DNA of 64,000 bases from Lineus longissimus (GCF_910592395.1 NC_088313.1:21220437-21284436), one strand, 5' to 3'; shown: positions 11,128 to 26,100, numbered from the stretch's first letter. Translations and numbers: made by a program. The notes: a model not told the origin generated them from the letters alone.

Positions 11128-14019
11128 CCATCTCCAAAATCTATCTCAAGCTGAGCTGGTATTATCAATGCTTCTACAATAACAAGACATCTCCGCAGAT
11201 TAATGTTCTTATAATTTATTGGGTAGATAAATAAAATGACAATTCTTGCAATACTTGCATAATACTCGTAGAAACTGTTAAAGTATAAAAATATAAATAT
11301 TTGAGGTTCTTTCCCCAGACATAAGACTCTGAATCAATCCTATGGCTGCGTGTGTATTCAGGCTTATCACCTCACAGCCATCAGGGCTTACACCATCCCC
11401 AACCCTTTCCTAGTTAGCAATAAACCACAGAACAGTGAAGAAATTCATTCCTTAACCTTTCTTAAGCAGAATTATCCAGCTGGAAAGGATTTGCCCACTA
11501 AAGTCAACCACTTCTGAATTGATGAAGCACTTTCACTAAACTTGACAATAGTCCAGTGTCAGACTCAGTTTAGAACAAGGCTTGCCATGCATAAGTTGTA
11601 AAAGTGGCAGCAGCTTTATAAACTCTGCAGTATGTTTGACTAATTAATCAGCAATCAGTAGTATGTCTGTAACAACTTACAACATTTCACCAATAAACAT
11701 TAAAATATAACCCACCTGTGAACCAGGTCAACCATGAACAAGAGGCAGCCAATGTTACATGTAAGTCATGTGAATGCCGAGAATGAATTAAGAAATACAC
11801 AGACAACGCATAGATAAAGGTCTCATGAACTTCACAGAAAGTATAAGACAAAGAATACTGAACATAACAGAGAAAGGAAACAATCCAGTGATCCGTTACA
11901 GCGAACTAAGGACGGGTATTTACAAATAAATAGTACAGCACTTGACGTGAGATGTTGGACTGTGCATCAGTACAAACTGTCATATAAAGTTATTTGATCG
12001 CCTGGAACAACTCGCTGAAGTTGTACCAGAACAGATTCACATCACTTCTTGCCAAATCAGCACTTCTTGTCTTCTTGGCTTCTCGAGATCACAAGAGATC
12101 GCTGTTGCCATATACCTGATTTGATGCCAACATCGTCCTACAGATACCGAGTCCAACATATCACTTGAAATCTACAGATGAATATATCACAGATAGTGTT
12201 CGCTATACCTGCACCTCTCTGGCCACAGGATAACACTCGATGAGACTGGCAGATCTGGCTGCCCCACTGTCGAAGCTGTGGAGCCATTCCAAGAACCAGA
12301 CATCCCAATTCATTCCGTGGCCACATCACCATCAATGTTGCCCATCCTCTTCTGCTATTGGACAGATTAAAGAGATGGGAAACACTGGGTGAAGGGAGAC
12401 AACATTACAAAGCAATGAAAGCAGTTAGGTCAAATATCTTGGATTGGAGAGAATCGTAATTTGCTGGAGTGTAATGTCATGTTCATGTCTAAGAGTCCAT
12501 GAGTTTGTGAATCATGCATCAGCCAATAGGTCTTCCATGTCAGGCAAGTGTAGTTGCTCTGACACAAAGGACAGGCTGATGCTCTTGTCTTTAATACAAC
12601 TCGAGAACATGGAACTCTGACAACACACTCAAACCAATTTATTGACAAGAATTTGTAGTTCAACATCTACACTGGTGATTCAGTTCATTAGGATTCACAG
12701 AACCAAATGTGGGAAAGGAATTAGACAAAGGAGAAATCTCAAGGTCGCGGGTCAAACAAGATTAAGCAAGATATATCAACGAAGGAAAACGTATCAACAA
12801 ATATTTCCATCCCAAGGTTTTATCAACATTAAATGGCTTCGAGTATATGTAAATTACACGGTCCAAATACTTTAAAATGATCAACCATCACTTAAATAAT
12901 AACTCAATTAAATAGTAACATATTAAAGACTTTCAAACTTTGGTAACATATAGATGTTCAATCCTTATCGTACGTAGCTGATTTCAAAACAGAAACACGT
13001 CAATAGTTTCCCTGTATTTACAGTTTTTACAATGCTCTGGGATTTTAAATTCGTAAGATTGTCTGTTCGGTATTTTTTGATGTTAAAAAACCCAGGCCGA
13101 ATCCTGAACACAAAGTTCACAACTCTAGGCCCCTGGTTTGATGTCTGTTTTGGTAAGTTGACGTAATTCCTAGTTCATGGGAGAACAAGTCATGTTGATA
13201 CCTTAAACACTGAAATGATTTCAGGAGGATGCAACAGAGATGAAGAGGAAGCACGATGTACGGCATACAGCATTCACACAATGTCCTAGTCGGGAATACA
13301 ACATAACTCTACAATCACTCTCGTCACATCATGACAATGATACTTCAACCAGTTTAGAACAAGTAAGCAATAGAGCACGGGACATGAGTCACTGTTTCAT
13401 ATCAGTTGCCAGGTTTAATATGCTGCATGTCCTCGTTCCTAGGGCACAATTGTTCTAATTTGGACACATAACATATTTAAGCACCTGGGTATAAGGTTAT
13501 GCCACAGAGAACCCTGGGCCACCTTTTCTGGGAGAAGACTCAAATGTTTACAATTCAAACCATGGACCTAACATCTTAACTACAAACATGTAATAAATAA
13601 AACTATAAATTATATGATATGAACAGTTACGGGGAAAGAATCATCACCTGTCCAACTTCATTTAGCAGAGTTTGATTGACCGAAACCAGCAGCAACAGAT
13701 ATGCTATGATATCACCATAGCAACAGTTTCCATCACAACAACCGAGTCCATAGCAATAGACTACTTTTATACACCACCACCATACAGTTTTGTACAAGTC
13801 ACATGACTAAGAGCACCATTAAAATGAAACAATTCTCAGGAATCATTTCCGGAGTCACCTTCATCAGTTCAAAAGATGAGCAAATTTCTTAAACCTAAAT
13901 CACCATAAAAATGTTTTCTAAGATATTTACATCGACCAACATATTGCTTTTTACACTTGAAGATTATTGCATTTGTATCATAGCCAGTTTGGCTTTCTGT
14001 AGAAATCTGCGATCTTAGG
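11128..14019 (-). other. 3' flank / probable 3' UTR of the RIMBP-like gene
   Basis: This stretch follows the stop codon at 14020-14022 on the minus strand. Minus-strand AATAAA hexamers lie at 12638-12643 and 11215-11220 and are candidate poly(A) signals, implying a 3' UTR of 1.4 or 2.8 kb. The DNA is AT-rich, with no credible coding exon on either strand. Confidence 0.4.
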
Positions 14020-14115
14020 CTAATAAAGACGTGCTGGCTCTGCTTCTTGGTGTTTGCTTGGTTTACGGTCGCGTGGTGAATAGTCGTGAGATCCTTTGCT
14101 GCTAGCTGATCCAAC
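14020..14115 (-). CDS. RIMBP-like gene, last coding exon
   Basis: After a CAG acceptor at 14116-14118 the exon reads VGSASSKGSHDYSPRDRKPS, then KHQEAEPARLY and TAG (14020-14022). It is 31 residues, polar and basic, with no domain. It joins the preceding exon in phase 0. Another frame stays open longer over the same bases but has no acceptor phase to support it. Confidence 0.7.
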   Translation of the reverse strand, partial: VGSASSKGSHDYSPRDRKPSKHQEAEPARLY

Positions 14116-17100
14116 CTGAAGCAGAAAAAAATTGCAAAAAATTTAAGCAAAACGGCAATCAAAGAATGCTGTTTTTTTTGAGAGATTTGAACTTTACAAC
14201 AGTAATCATCACACCAGGCAAAGGAAGTGGTTGAGGACCACAACAAAAACAGCACGAAACAAAAGACCACATGGTCCCATAACACCTGTTCTTTTGTTCG
14301 TTGTGCCTATATTTTGGTTTGATTAGGCCCTGTACAACCACCTGGTTAAATGATAACTTCATGAGTGGCGAAGCAGACGCCCAAAGCATAGCAAGAAGCA
14401 ACTAGACATGTAGACAATTTCACAACCCTTTAGGCCCTTAATCGATGTTATCAACTTGACAGCAGTTGACGGTACGTGAGTCGCCTGCATCGGATAGCTG
14501 GTGAAGACGATACTTCTGTCCATCAAACAACCAGTCACTTCAGCTGATTCTTCAATATGAACTAGCTTGGAAGTCTCCATGCCATCAAACAACCAGTCAC
14601 TTCAGCTGATTCTTCAATATGAACTGGCTTGGAAGTCTCCATGCCATCAAACAACCAGTCACTTCAGCTGATTCTTCAATATGAACTGGCTTGGAAGTCT
14701 CCATGCCGCATCAATCCAATCAGTCCACAAAATTTGCATGATCTCTCTGTACCTTTCGTCCATGTGGTTTCTTCTTCTTGCTCTGTGGCATTTCTTCAAT
14801 GAAGCTCTCGGGGACCAGTCCTCGTCTCCCTCGGATCTGAAAAGACAAGAAAAACACATGACCATTTCACTTGAATAGATTTAGATTTGGATTCAGACAG
14901 CTCGAACCAACTGGGTATAAAAAGTTCCTGATGTCCTCTGCTGGTATTGGCTGGCAATCGGTCTTCGCCGAGCCCAAGTAAAGCACAGTATGAGTAGACC
15001 TCCTTGATAAGCCAAGTTGGGTCCCTGCAGTACTACGAGAAAGACCACTTACCTTAGCATGATAGAAGCCATCTTCGCGAACTGGTCCGTACGTGAAGAT
15101 CACGTCGCCTGTCTTGAATGACAGCTCATTGATTGGGTCACTGTTAGGTGACTGGTCGGCTGGGTTGTAGTCATATACAGCCATGCACTGAAGGCAAATA
15201 TGGATAATGTATTATCGCGTTTGGTTGAAATGATGATACAGGTATTCATTGAGAACGTCTTCAAACCATAACAGGTGATATGTCATGAGTGAACACAACA
15301 GCACCCTCCTATCTACAGGACCGCCCTTTCACTTCACAGTTCTGTCTAGTGTGATCTGTAGACTGCAGGGTTATTACAATCAAATTAAAGTGAATTTGAA
15401 ACTTAAAGTTGAATGCTGTGTACCTTTTTTCTTTCTCCGCTCTCATAGAAATTACTACTGGTGATTGAACCGCCATCAAAATTATCTCCAAGGTTCGACC
15501 CAAGGTCAGACATGCCGTCTCGAAGGTCAGGGAGGACATCTTGGAAGTACGTGTCAACGGCTCGGGATGCCTGGCCTAGCGTCGTGTAGCTCTGGATGCT
15601 AATTTTATGCGGCACATGCAGGTTCAATCGACCAATCAGAGCCTTAGTGAGGTGTGGCGATGAAAGTCGATGACACTCAACGCCATCAACAAAAATCTGT
15701 GAAGATGAAATAAAGCGTGGATTAGAAAAGTTGCGGTGAATAAATGCAAGTTGAAGCTGTTGTCTTTCAGTAGCGACAATTAGAAATTTATAAATAGTTC
15801 ATCACACTTATGTGCTAATACTTTTTAACAAATTGTCAATTATGAGGTCACGATAAAACTTCAATATTTGCTAATAACACACATGAAGGAGACACACGAG
15901 TCTATACATCGTAGGACAGCAGAGTATGAGAGAGAGGATCAACCAAACGTGGCCGAGAGCGGGTGTGCATGTGTACGTCAACCATGAGATATTGAATCAA
16001 ATGTGTAAAGTATAATAATGAATGATAGATGTAATCGACACACAACTTTCACAACACAAACAGATGGTACATTTGAGATGAAAATGAACGGACAACAAAT
16101 GAAATGGACAACAAATCAATGGAATCGACATGTTTTCTACCTAAAGAAAGAACACACTCGATTTGGGGCGTCTCGGCGGTTTGTGTTTCTGAAATGACCA
16201 GGGAAGGATCACGCTATAGCGCACAATGCCCGCACAAAACAAACACAAAGTTTCCCCACGAGTCGAAGCTTCATCATGTCAAGCTAGTTATCTATCCGTA
16301 CAAAGACAAATAGCAGTTTTTTATACCCAATGCCTGTGTATTTTCCCTCTATATCTAAGTGACCCACTCATTAGTACAACTTGGAAGTTCACGGACCCAA
16401 AGTGCAGTTATAATAAGTTCATAACCCCATGCAATGATGATTGACCTGTACTAAGGAACACGATTTCACCCTGTCCCCATGCTATCTCATTTGACCAAAT
16501 TTCAATACAGGTGACCGTTAACTGAGACATCTTGCTCACCTTATATCCTGATATCTGCACTCCGTTACTTCGATCGAATTCATCGATGGGGGGCGGTTGC
16601 CATTCCATCATGACGTTGTGGTCACTCAAGATGCGTTCAATATGGAAGTCACTGGGTGGCTCTGGGGGACCTGGAATAACATGACTCTCATCACACGTTG
16701 TGCAAGCTTGTATACACTGGACACTCTTCTATACACTCACTCAAGACTATTGCCAGTGTATACCGACATACCTACAACAGCTAGTTGTTTATTGTTTTAA
16801 GTCACTGGTAGAGCAAATGATCTGGATGATACATAGGCCCTCCTCAGTCTAACATGGTGACAAGAGTCTGCAGTTGTTTGGAACAGCTAGTTCTAACGTT
16901 AAGCGGCAAAAGAGTGCAGCCACCTATGCTGCACAGACCTAATGGTCACAGATTGATCATCTTCAACTAACTCACCCAGTTGTCTTGGCAGTGCAGGTGA
17001 TCCTCTTCCATCGTGGACATCATGAGGGGCAGGTTGGCCCCGCTCTAATGTGTTTGGTTGACTGACATCTCGAATGATCGTTGTTGGTAAGATTTCCGTG

Positions 17101-20100
17101 CAGCCATGAGAGGGTATGGGGATGTAGACAGGGTTAGGGACGGAGCCACCAGGCTGGGTCAGACCGTTGGAGGGTCTGTCGTGGTGGCCTTGTTGAGGTC
17201 TCATGGCTGGCACTGAAAAAGAGAGATTGCAATGAGATTTGGGGACCGAGAGGACCCATAGGAGGAAACCGATTAGGATCATTCCTTAGTCCTATTCATG
17301 CCACATTGGCTGAAAGCTGACCCACTTTGACGGCGCTCTTGACCAGGGGGCTACTTTTTGATGGAAAGCAGCAGGCTGACTTAAAGTCTTACTTATCAGG
17401 ATTAACAAGATGATTTCACAGCTTTTCACAGCAAAACATGAGAATAAGATGATTATTTGCTATCATTGCTCATAACCTTTTAGCTGGATCTGAAGAAGAG
17501 ATTTCTTTCCCAAGAACATCAAGAAAGAAACTTTTTCCAGACAAATAAAACTGATTGGAGAGATAGTGTTAAAGAAAACACTACAAGTCACTAATAGATC
17601 AAGAACAAAGATTTGTTCAAGAAAAAGAACAGTTTGGCCAAGAAACTGTTATGACATTCATTGATATAGTGATAGAATACAGCAGGATCAGCTTGTTGTA
17701 TTATCTGGTCGAAGAGGAGGGAACAAATCAACATGGGTGTCAAAGTAAACATAATCTGCTCTCAAGCTCAAACTGAAAATGTAAACAATCCATTCCCAAC
17801 AGAAGGTCATAGATCAATCGCAACAAACGTACTCATTGCTGTTCGCTGATTGGCTGGGTTCGATTGCTTGTTTTCACGTATCAGATAAACTATCAAAAAA
17901 AGTATTGTCAAAGGAATTACGATCATTTCAAAACAATATGTAACTACAACTGTTATCACAATATCAAAGAGTTTTTGCAGAAAGTTTACTGAGACAGTGC
18001 TTAATTTGTGATCCTTTACAGTACTAGGGTGCTGGAAGTTTCAGCGGTCTAACAGTGCCTATTTGAATCCACTGACTGCATTCATGCTGAATCCACTGGA
18101 TTTCTACTGAAATCAGCTACATTTCCACTAAATCAGCTGGATTTCAACTAGACTCCATTAGATTTTCACCAGCTAGGTTGTGTGTTAGCACTGGAATCCA
18201 ACAGAGCTCAGAGGAATCTAACAGATGGTCAGGGCTACTCACCATCATGTGTTGGAATGTGGGCATGTTCGAGGTGGTCATGCATGTCCAGGATATGTTC
18301 TGGACTCGCATCCATGTGCACTGGTGGCATCTGAAAGATAGAGGTGTCCATAATAAAGAGGGAACAGCATATAGGAATACGAAACTCATCAGCTCTAGAC
18401 TTGAAGATGATCCATTTTCTTGTCAACAAACCAGTTACAATAATTGCTTTGCTCAAGGCCTCACCCCTTATCACTGTCTTACCTTCTTAGTTTTTCGTTT
18501 CTTTAAACCTTGGCTTTCTGGGTTTGGCATCGGCTGGAGATAGTTGTTGGGAACAAGACCTGTTCTTCCCTTCACTTCGGCTTCATAATACCCCTTTTCA
18601 TCGGGAGAGCCTGCAAAAGCAATTTCATAAAATTTACAATGTTCACATCTTTCCACAACTTCCACATCCAATGCTATGCTTTGAGGCTTCCTAACATGAC
18701 TTCAGACTCAGGTAAGTTGTAGTAACTTCCCAAATCGCTCAACACATTGAATGCGTCTGATGAAAAGTTTGCAGCAGACGAGAAAATCTACTTACCAAAG
18801 ACTTGGACGACGTCTCCTTCCTTCAAGGGCAATTCTAAACGTGGGTGTCCACTTCTTGAAAAGTTAGTAGGATCATAATCCGCAATAGCAACAAAGCAGT
18901 TCTTCTCTGGCTGATCTGGTTTAGGCAATCTTCTGGATGGATCCCTCGGGACTGGTCCACGCTGGTTATTCAACTGGCCTGATGATGAGTCTAGTGGACG
19001 GGGAATTCTGCTAGGTGAATCATACAGACTGTCTGCAAATGAGGACGGCGCTGCATGTTCGACCTTCTCTAGTCTTGTTGGAATGATGTCTGCGTGGTGC
19101 TCGTTATCAAAGAGGTCGTTGTGCAAGACCTGATCAACGTTGGGGTTGTCGCTGCTCCGTGGAGAATACGGCGATTTCTTGGAAGATGATGGCGAGAATG
19201 CATCATCCTGGAGAATAGAAAGTTTGAAAACATTAGAGAAGACTATGGGATTGTTTGGAGGAGAGAGATTCTCTTCAGTTTCATCACATCTACATTCACC
19301 CTGGCAATATTGAGAAAAATCATTTGACTTACATCAAAGGCCGTCATGCCACCAATTGGTGTCTCTGGTCGATTGTATTCCTCGTGAGCCGCGTCGGCCC
19401 TCAAGTGATCAACCTCGTGAAGAAGGTCAGGGTTGCCATGACCAGAATGCTTCAAGTCGTCTGCTAGTCGTCGGATTAAATCATCCTGAAAGTACAATGC
19501 CTTGTATCAAAATTGGAGAACTCTAAGATGTCACACTACACGTACTGTCCGCCCTAATACAAACTCTGACAGAAGATCGACCTTATGCGAAAGACATATT
19601 CCAGAATTGTAATCAGCAGCAAGTCCAGTGCTACCAGTTATCCAGTGGTAAGCAATGAAATTAGTGGTAGCTAGCCATGTTGAATGGAAAACTAGTTGAA
19701 GCAATGGAGATTCAGTGAGTTCCAGTGGTGGCCAGTGTAGTTTCAGTGGCATTACATGGTAACCAGTGGTATTCCAGTGATGACCAATACTGTGATCCTC
19801 CTTACCTTTTCTTTGCACTTCTGTGCCAACCTCATAACCTTGGCTCTGAGCGGGGCAACAGCTCTCTCTGCACGGTCTTTGATCTTTTCCATCTCATCAT
19901 ACTGAAAGAGGATAGTGTAAGTTTGATAACTGACAAGACGCAAGTTCTTGGTCAAAGCAACCAGGAACATCAAGGATACTGTACTGCTAAACAAATCTCC
20001 AACACGCGTGCCTGTTTCCAAACACAAGGGCCTCTTCATCAGAATGTGGTTTTAAACCCCGCAAGGACTTTCTTGGTAAGAATTTAACTCAAGACACAAC

Positions 20101-23100
20101 CCAAATCTAAGGCAAAAAGAACCCTTAACATCACCAAACTTAAGTATAAAACACCCACACCACTAAATAACATAAGAGCTGCTCTTGAGTTATGCACAGA
20201 GAACCCAGAGCTGCATGGTCACCACCTCACAACTCTAGCTATTGGTGCATACTTCAACAACAGCAGCAATAGGGAGGAGCTATACCAAAATCATGTCCGA
20301 TTAGCTTCCGTCTGTGACTTTCTGGCATGGTTTTGGTATAGCAAAAGATAGAAGGAAACGTCTCCCAACAACCATGACAATGTGTCCATGCACCAAAACT
20401 CCACAATTTAGACTAACCCGAGCTTTCACGAGCCCATAGTCTCGTAGTTTATTGTTAAGTTCATCGATCTCTCGCTCCATCTTTCGTATCTGTTGTCTCA
20501 TTTGATGGCGATCAGAAGCCAATGTGTCTGCTTCATTGCACTTGAGGGAAAGATGTTAGTGGGTTAGTACTACATTATGCAATGCTGATTTGACCTACGG
20601 CTTTAGTGGGTTAGAAGTTACTAAGGTTTTGATGAAGTTCAGTTCCCTGTTTACAGAACCAACCAGCTAAGGCCTCAATGAGCGGTGCCTGCACGGATAC
20701 ACATACACCACCTGGTTCATTATAGGTCTTCAAAGCCCTGGTGTCTTTGACCATAAAGATATATTGGTCTCCAGCAGCCATGGACCTGGTGGTCATACCT
20801 ATCAGGAACTTTGTTATTACTCACTACTGGCAAGACATTTTATAGATTTCTCACCTTTTGTTCGAGTTGTTCCTCAAGTAACTTGACCTTCATCTCAAGG
20901 TCAGCGCGTTCACCTTTGATTTGGTCGTAGTCTCTGATCCGTTTCTTCAACTCATCGACGACATTCTCGAGTTCGTCACGTTCCTTCTTGGCTCGTTCCA
21001 ACTTCCTGAGTTCATTTAGGAGCTCGGCATGCTGGGAAAAGACGAATGAAAAGTGTTTACTAAACTTGAAATTAGATTTGCTTACAACATGCCAGAACTG
21101 CATGGTGGGCATGTGCCAGTGACTACAGAGGGTCACCATTTGAATGCAAAAGCTTTTCAAAGGGGAACAGTTGTAATTGCATTACTTTAACATTCATGAT
21201 GAAAGTGTCAAAATGCCTTGTACTAATCTTCACAATGGCTATGTGAATCTCTCCATAGCAACATCTGGTGGGTCACTGTATACACACTTACATTCATCTG
21301 TAACTCATGATGCTCCTCTTTAAGAGTCTGCAGCTTCTTGTCAGCATCTTTCAGCCTTGTCAGATCGATCTCGGCGTTTCTCAAATCACCAACAGACTTT
21401 AACTTGGCAGCTTCAGCATCTTTCAGGGCGTTCTGGCATCGGCGCATCTCCCGATTGATCTCATCAATCTTCTCAGATTTAGCGGCAATGTCTTTCTCCT
21501 TGCGTTCATTTTGATTGTTAAGGGTGCGGCGTTGTGTTTCGAGGTCGATACACTCGTGTTGTCGGGCCTCCAGCTGGTTTTGAATGCGGTCAATTTCATG
21601 TTTCAATTCTTGAACAATTTCTGAATTATCAGCAGCATCCTGTAATGGAGGGAATAGAAAGTAGATTCTTGTTTTGAACGAGAGAGAAAGGTCCGCTGCA
21701 AAAGAATAACTCAGTGATGACAATGCAGTACTGAAGAAGCGATAGAACTTACCAAATTGTCACAATAAACCAATAAGCTGTAATAGGCAAACACTAATCA
21801 AATTTAGCTGCATATAGCTGCAGATGACTCAAAATAAAAGCTACCAGCTCAAAGTGCAAGCATTGCAGCAGTCAGACGATTGGTTACCTGTTAGATGACA
21901 TAAGGAATGTGACATGGTGCAATCACATCACATGGTGAAGTGATTCACATGCATCAAGACCTACCTTCGCTTTCAAAACTTGGTCCAAATTGTCAATTTC
22001 AGCTTCTAATTCGATTACTTGCCGCTGTTTGGCGATAAGTTCTCGTTCCAATTTAGAGTTCTGGTATGAGAAGGGGTTAGGTGTGTTAGTATAGGGTGTA
22101 GGATGCTCACAATTGGCAGCAAGAACTTTCTAAATCAGGATCGTCGGACGATGGACACAGCAGTGTAGTATAGACTGCCCTACAGTGAGCCAAAAAGCTG
22201 AAGCATTCGCTGTGACAGGCCTTTGAAAGTTATTGCTACCATGAATATGAAGAAAGGTTAAAACAGGTTACTGAAAGTGCACAATGAAATCTGTAGGTGA
22301 TATTACTTACTAGCTATTTACAGCTAAGGCCATGTTAGCCTGCACAAAGCATGACAATGGCATGAATAGGAAGCGTAGGGTTAAAAACAAGCTATATTGA
22401 TCAAGGCAAGTTTTGGCAAATGGCTGTGATTTTCTAACTTCTGCATGGAATGATAAAGAAATGTGCCAACAACATTCAGTTTACCTCGCCAGTATAAAGT
22501 CCTTCCACATACGAAAGCTTAGCAAGAGAAATATTTACAAATTTGAACACACATCATCTTTTGTAAGGAACTATGATACAATGTTAGTGTGCATCACGCT
22601 GTTAAAGCAGTTAGTGAATGCGGTTCATGAGCGGCTCACCAGGGGGTGCGAGATGAGCAATAACGCAATCAACCGAACCTGTGATAAGCAAGGAAGAGCA
22701 CCCCCTAGTGAGCCCATCAGGAACCAAGCAGCTCATGCCGTTAGTCTTACCTCATCGAAGAGATTCCTGTTCATGCGCTCTTGAACTTGGATATCCCGAT
22801 CTTTCTCTTTTAGTTTTGATTTCCATGCATAGGGGTCTTCACTGGTTTTTACCTTTTCTTCCAATTCACGAGCAACAAACTGGCTGGTTTCTAATTCTCG
22901 AGTTTTGACCTGAAAAATGGAAAACAACCAGGTCAGGTAAAGAAGGTCTCAGGAGTATCATTACCATTTCATACACCGCGGCCTTCCCCACAGGTGGTAG
23001 GGAGGTATTGGGCCTTCCCCACGGTTTGTAGGGAGGTATTGGGCCTTCCCCACAGGTGGTAGGGAGGTATTGGGCCTTCCCCACGGTTTGTAGGGAGGTA

Positions 23101-26100
23101 TTGGGCCTTCCCCACAGGTGGTAGGGAGGTATTGGGCCTTCCCCACGGGTTGTAGGGAGGTATTGAGCCTTCCCCACAGGTGGTAGGGAGGTATTGGGCC
23201 TTCCCCACGGGTTGTAGGGAGGTATTGAGCCTTCCCCACAGGTGGTAGGGAGGTATTGGGCCTACCCCACGGGTTGTAGGGAGGTATTGAGCCTTCCCCA
23301 CAGGTGGTAGGGAGGTATTGGGCCTTCCCCACGGGTTGTAGGGAGGTATTGAGCCTTCCCCACAGGTGGTAGGGAGGTATTGAGCTTCCCCACAGGTGGA
23401 AGGGATGTATTGGGCCTTCCCCATGGGTGGTACCGATGAAATAGATTCCACTTACTCTTAACTCTGTTTCCAAGTCATCAATCTTATTCCTGAGTTGAGC
23501 AATTTCGTCGTTTTGTTGTCGGGAGATATCAGTCGTGTCAGTGGCAATGCTGCGTTGAGGACCATCAGGCCATGAAGCTGGGATACTGGAATGCATCAGT
23601 GGGGCAGTTGATGTACTGATACTCTTTTGATCTACAAGATGCTGCGTTAACCATGGCGATAAGTGAGTGTCGGATGGCGATGGAAGACGGCCGTGATGTG
23701 AGTCCCGGGTTGGAGCAGAATGGACCGGGCTGATACGTGCTGATAAAACGCGTTCCTGGGTCGGACTAGATTTGAATCGATGAGGATGATGAGGATCAGG
23801 CATCGTACTGATACCACTGTCCGTATCGTAAGATCCTTTACGATGCTGTCGCGGTAATCGCCGGTCAGGTGACGTGTCAGTGAAATCTGATTGGTCACCA
23901 AACCTCTCTTGTGTCTGCAGTGGTGCAAGGCGACGTGGTTTCTCCTCATCAGATGTTGGATCACTGATGTTTAATGTGACCGCGACATCCTCCGTTGGCC
24001 GTTCCACAGTCTTCCAATACGGCTCTTCCAATTCCGGCGTCTGTTCATGTGGTGCTGCTTGCTCCACCTTCTCCCAGTGATCAGACTCACGGCGAGGCAC
24101 ATTCTCCTTGAAGTCAAACATGTTGGACGTTCGTCGCATATTCATCTGGAATATGATTCATAAGAGATGAGAGACAAGTTGAAAAGAAACGCTTTTGCTC
24201 GATCGTTTATGGTCTTTAGGAGGTAGGCCAGCAACACTTACATTGCACTTGGCTCCTTCTGATTAAGAGAGAAAGGCTTCTGCTCAATCCTTACATTCGA
24301 TGTGAGCAGTTGACTTCATACAAGTCTTACTTCTTAAAACAATTTCGCCAAGGGTGCCGTTTCAGCACCTAACAACGATTTTCTTCAACGAAACTAATGT
24401 TTCGAAGCAGAGAAGAGAGGAAAAGAGAACTTGAAAAGTTTGAAAGATGTTAATCTGAGATTCCTGGTGGTAAGCATCGGTATATTGCCTCATTCTTCAG
24501 AAGAGCAATGCAGAAGTCAGTTCCAATATAAAGCTTGTCCACCACAACCTCAAAGCGGATACAAATAAGAGATTGAATGACAAGACTCTGTACTGTCGTT
24601 TCATCAATAGATCACAGGCAAAAGAAAACGAACTATGCTGTATTTCACTGACCTCAAATAAGATTTTGAGATTTATAGCTGTTTTAAATTGCAGATTATA
24701 ATAAAGATAAAGATGAAGACTATTCAAATACCATTGACCAAACAAGAAACAAACATACGTGTTCTGCCCAAGTTTGACCCTAAGAAAATTAACAGTGAAC
24801 AACAAATTAACAACTGAAAATGATTAATAATCAAGTTGTCCCAATAATTTCACCATGAAACACCACGACAAAAAGTTTCAATTTGATAAAGATTCATTTT
24901 TGAGCAGACGTCAGGACATACCAACTTTGGTTCACCGTCGTCTGCAAAGAGACCAGTGTCAATAGCTTCCTCTCTGTAGAGATGAGACTGACCCAACTCA
25001 AACGAACCCCTGGTGATATGTGCTGAAGAAAACGACTCTCTCTTATGCGAGTCTTCAGGTTGTGAACTCGGCACAAATATTTTCGGAATGTTCCAATTAT
25101 TAACTGCAAACAAGTTGTGTTTCTCAGATCTTGGGCCTCTTGGCGAGCGATGTGTCGTATCACTTGGGCTGTATGCGGCGTCAAGCTGAGCGATCGCCTG
25201 GTGTTCAGCAAGTGACATCCGAGACTGGCCGCACTGGTACTCGCAACAATGAAAGCCATCGCAACCACTTTGGTGGAAGATTAACCCACCGTCATCCTCT
25301 GATTCCTCTCTTGGATTATCTGGCATCATTTTCAAATCATGCTGTTTTGATTGTTGTTCGTCTTTAGCGACAAGTTGCCAATTATCGTTAGCGATTCCTG
25401 TCATAGTGACATCACACAGATCTGCTTCAGAGTTTTAATATCCATAGATTTTACACACTTTGGTAAATCCTGCATAACGCAAGGGGAGAATTCCCCCAAG
25501 AACCCTTCAGAAAAAACATGAGCATCATCCCTCAACATAAAGCTTTTTCAATTCTGATTATCCGAAATGCAAAATCCAAATCACGATAACCAGCCATATG
25601 TTGTCTGCAATAGTATCAACAATTGTTATAGCTGGGAATAGTCTCATCAAAATGAATGTGTTAGATTCTCTCACACTAGGCCTACCCCACCTATGTTGAT
25701 CATAGTCCACTGCACGCTTGATAATCTATTGATTTTGATCTTGTTCTGCAGGTGATTCATCTAACAGACTCGGTTTCATACTCACTTGAGCGAGAGAAAT
25801 CAAACAATTCAAATAGCAACTGTATTGAGCTGCGATTGAAGTTAGGCTGAACCGATACAGATAATGTATTCCATGTAACACCTATAATAATGCATGAGAT
25901 ATTTAGATGAAGGGTTGGAATGATTTATGATCCATCTCATGTCATATTGACGTGAAACAGGCACACACAGCTTTACAATTTGTACGCTGATACTGTCTCG
26001 ATAATGCTTGATGCAGCAGGTGTCATTACAAATACCACATCCCGAGTTGGACACTAATATGCAAATGTATCACCTATCCCACCTATGCCGCGCATGAAAC

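Noticed and set aside
17820-17880. Possible small exon in the intron between 17212 and 18243 (CAG near 17848, GTACGT near 17832)
   Set aside because: The sequence between the candidate sites is only about 15 bp and would break the phase of flanking exons.
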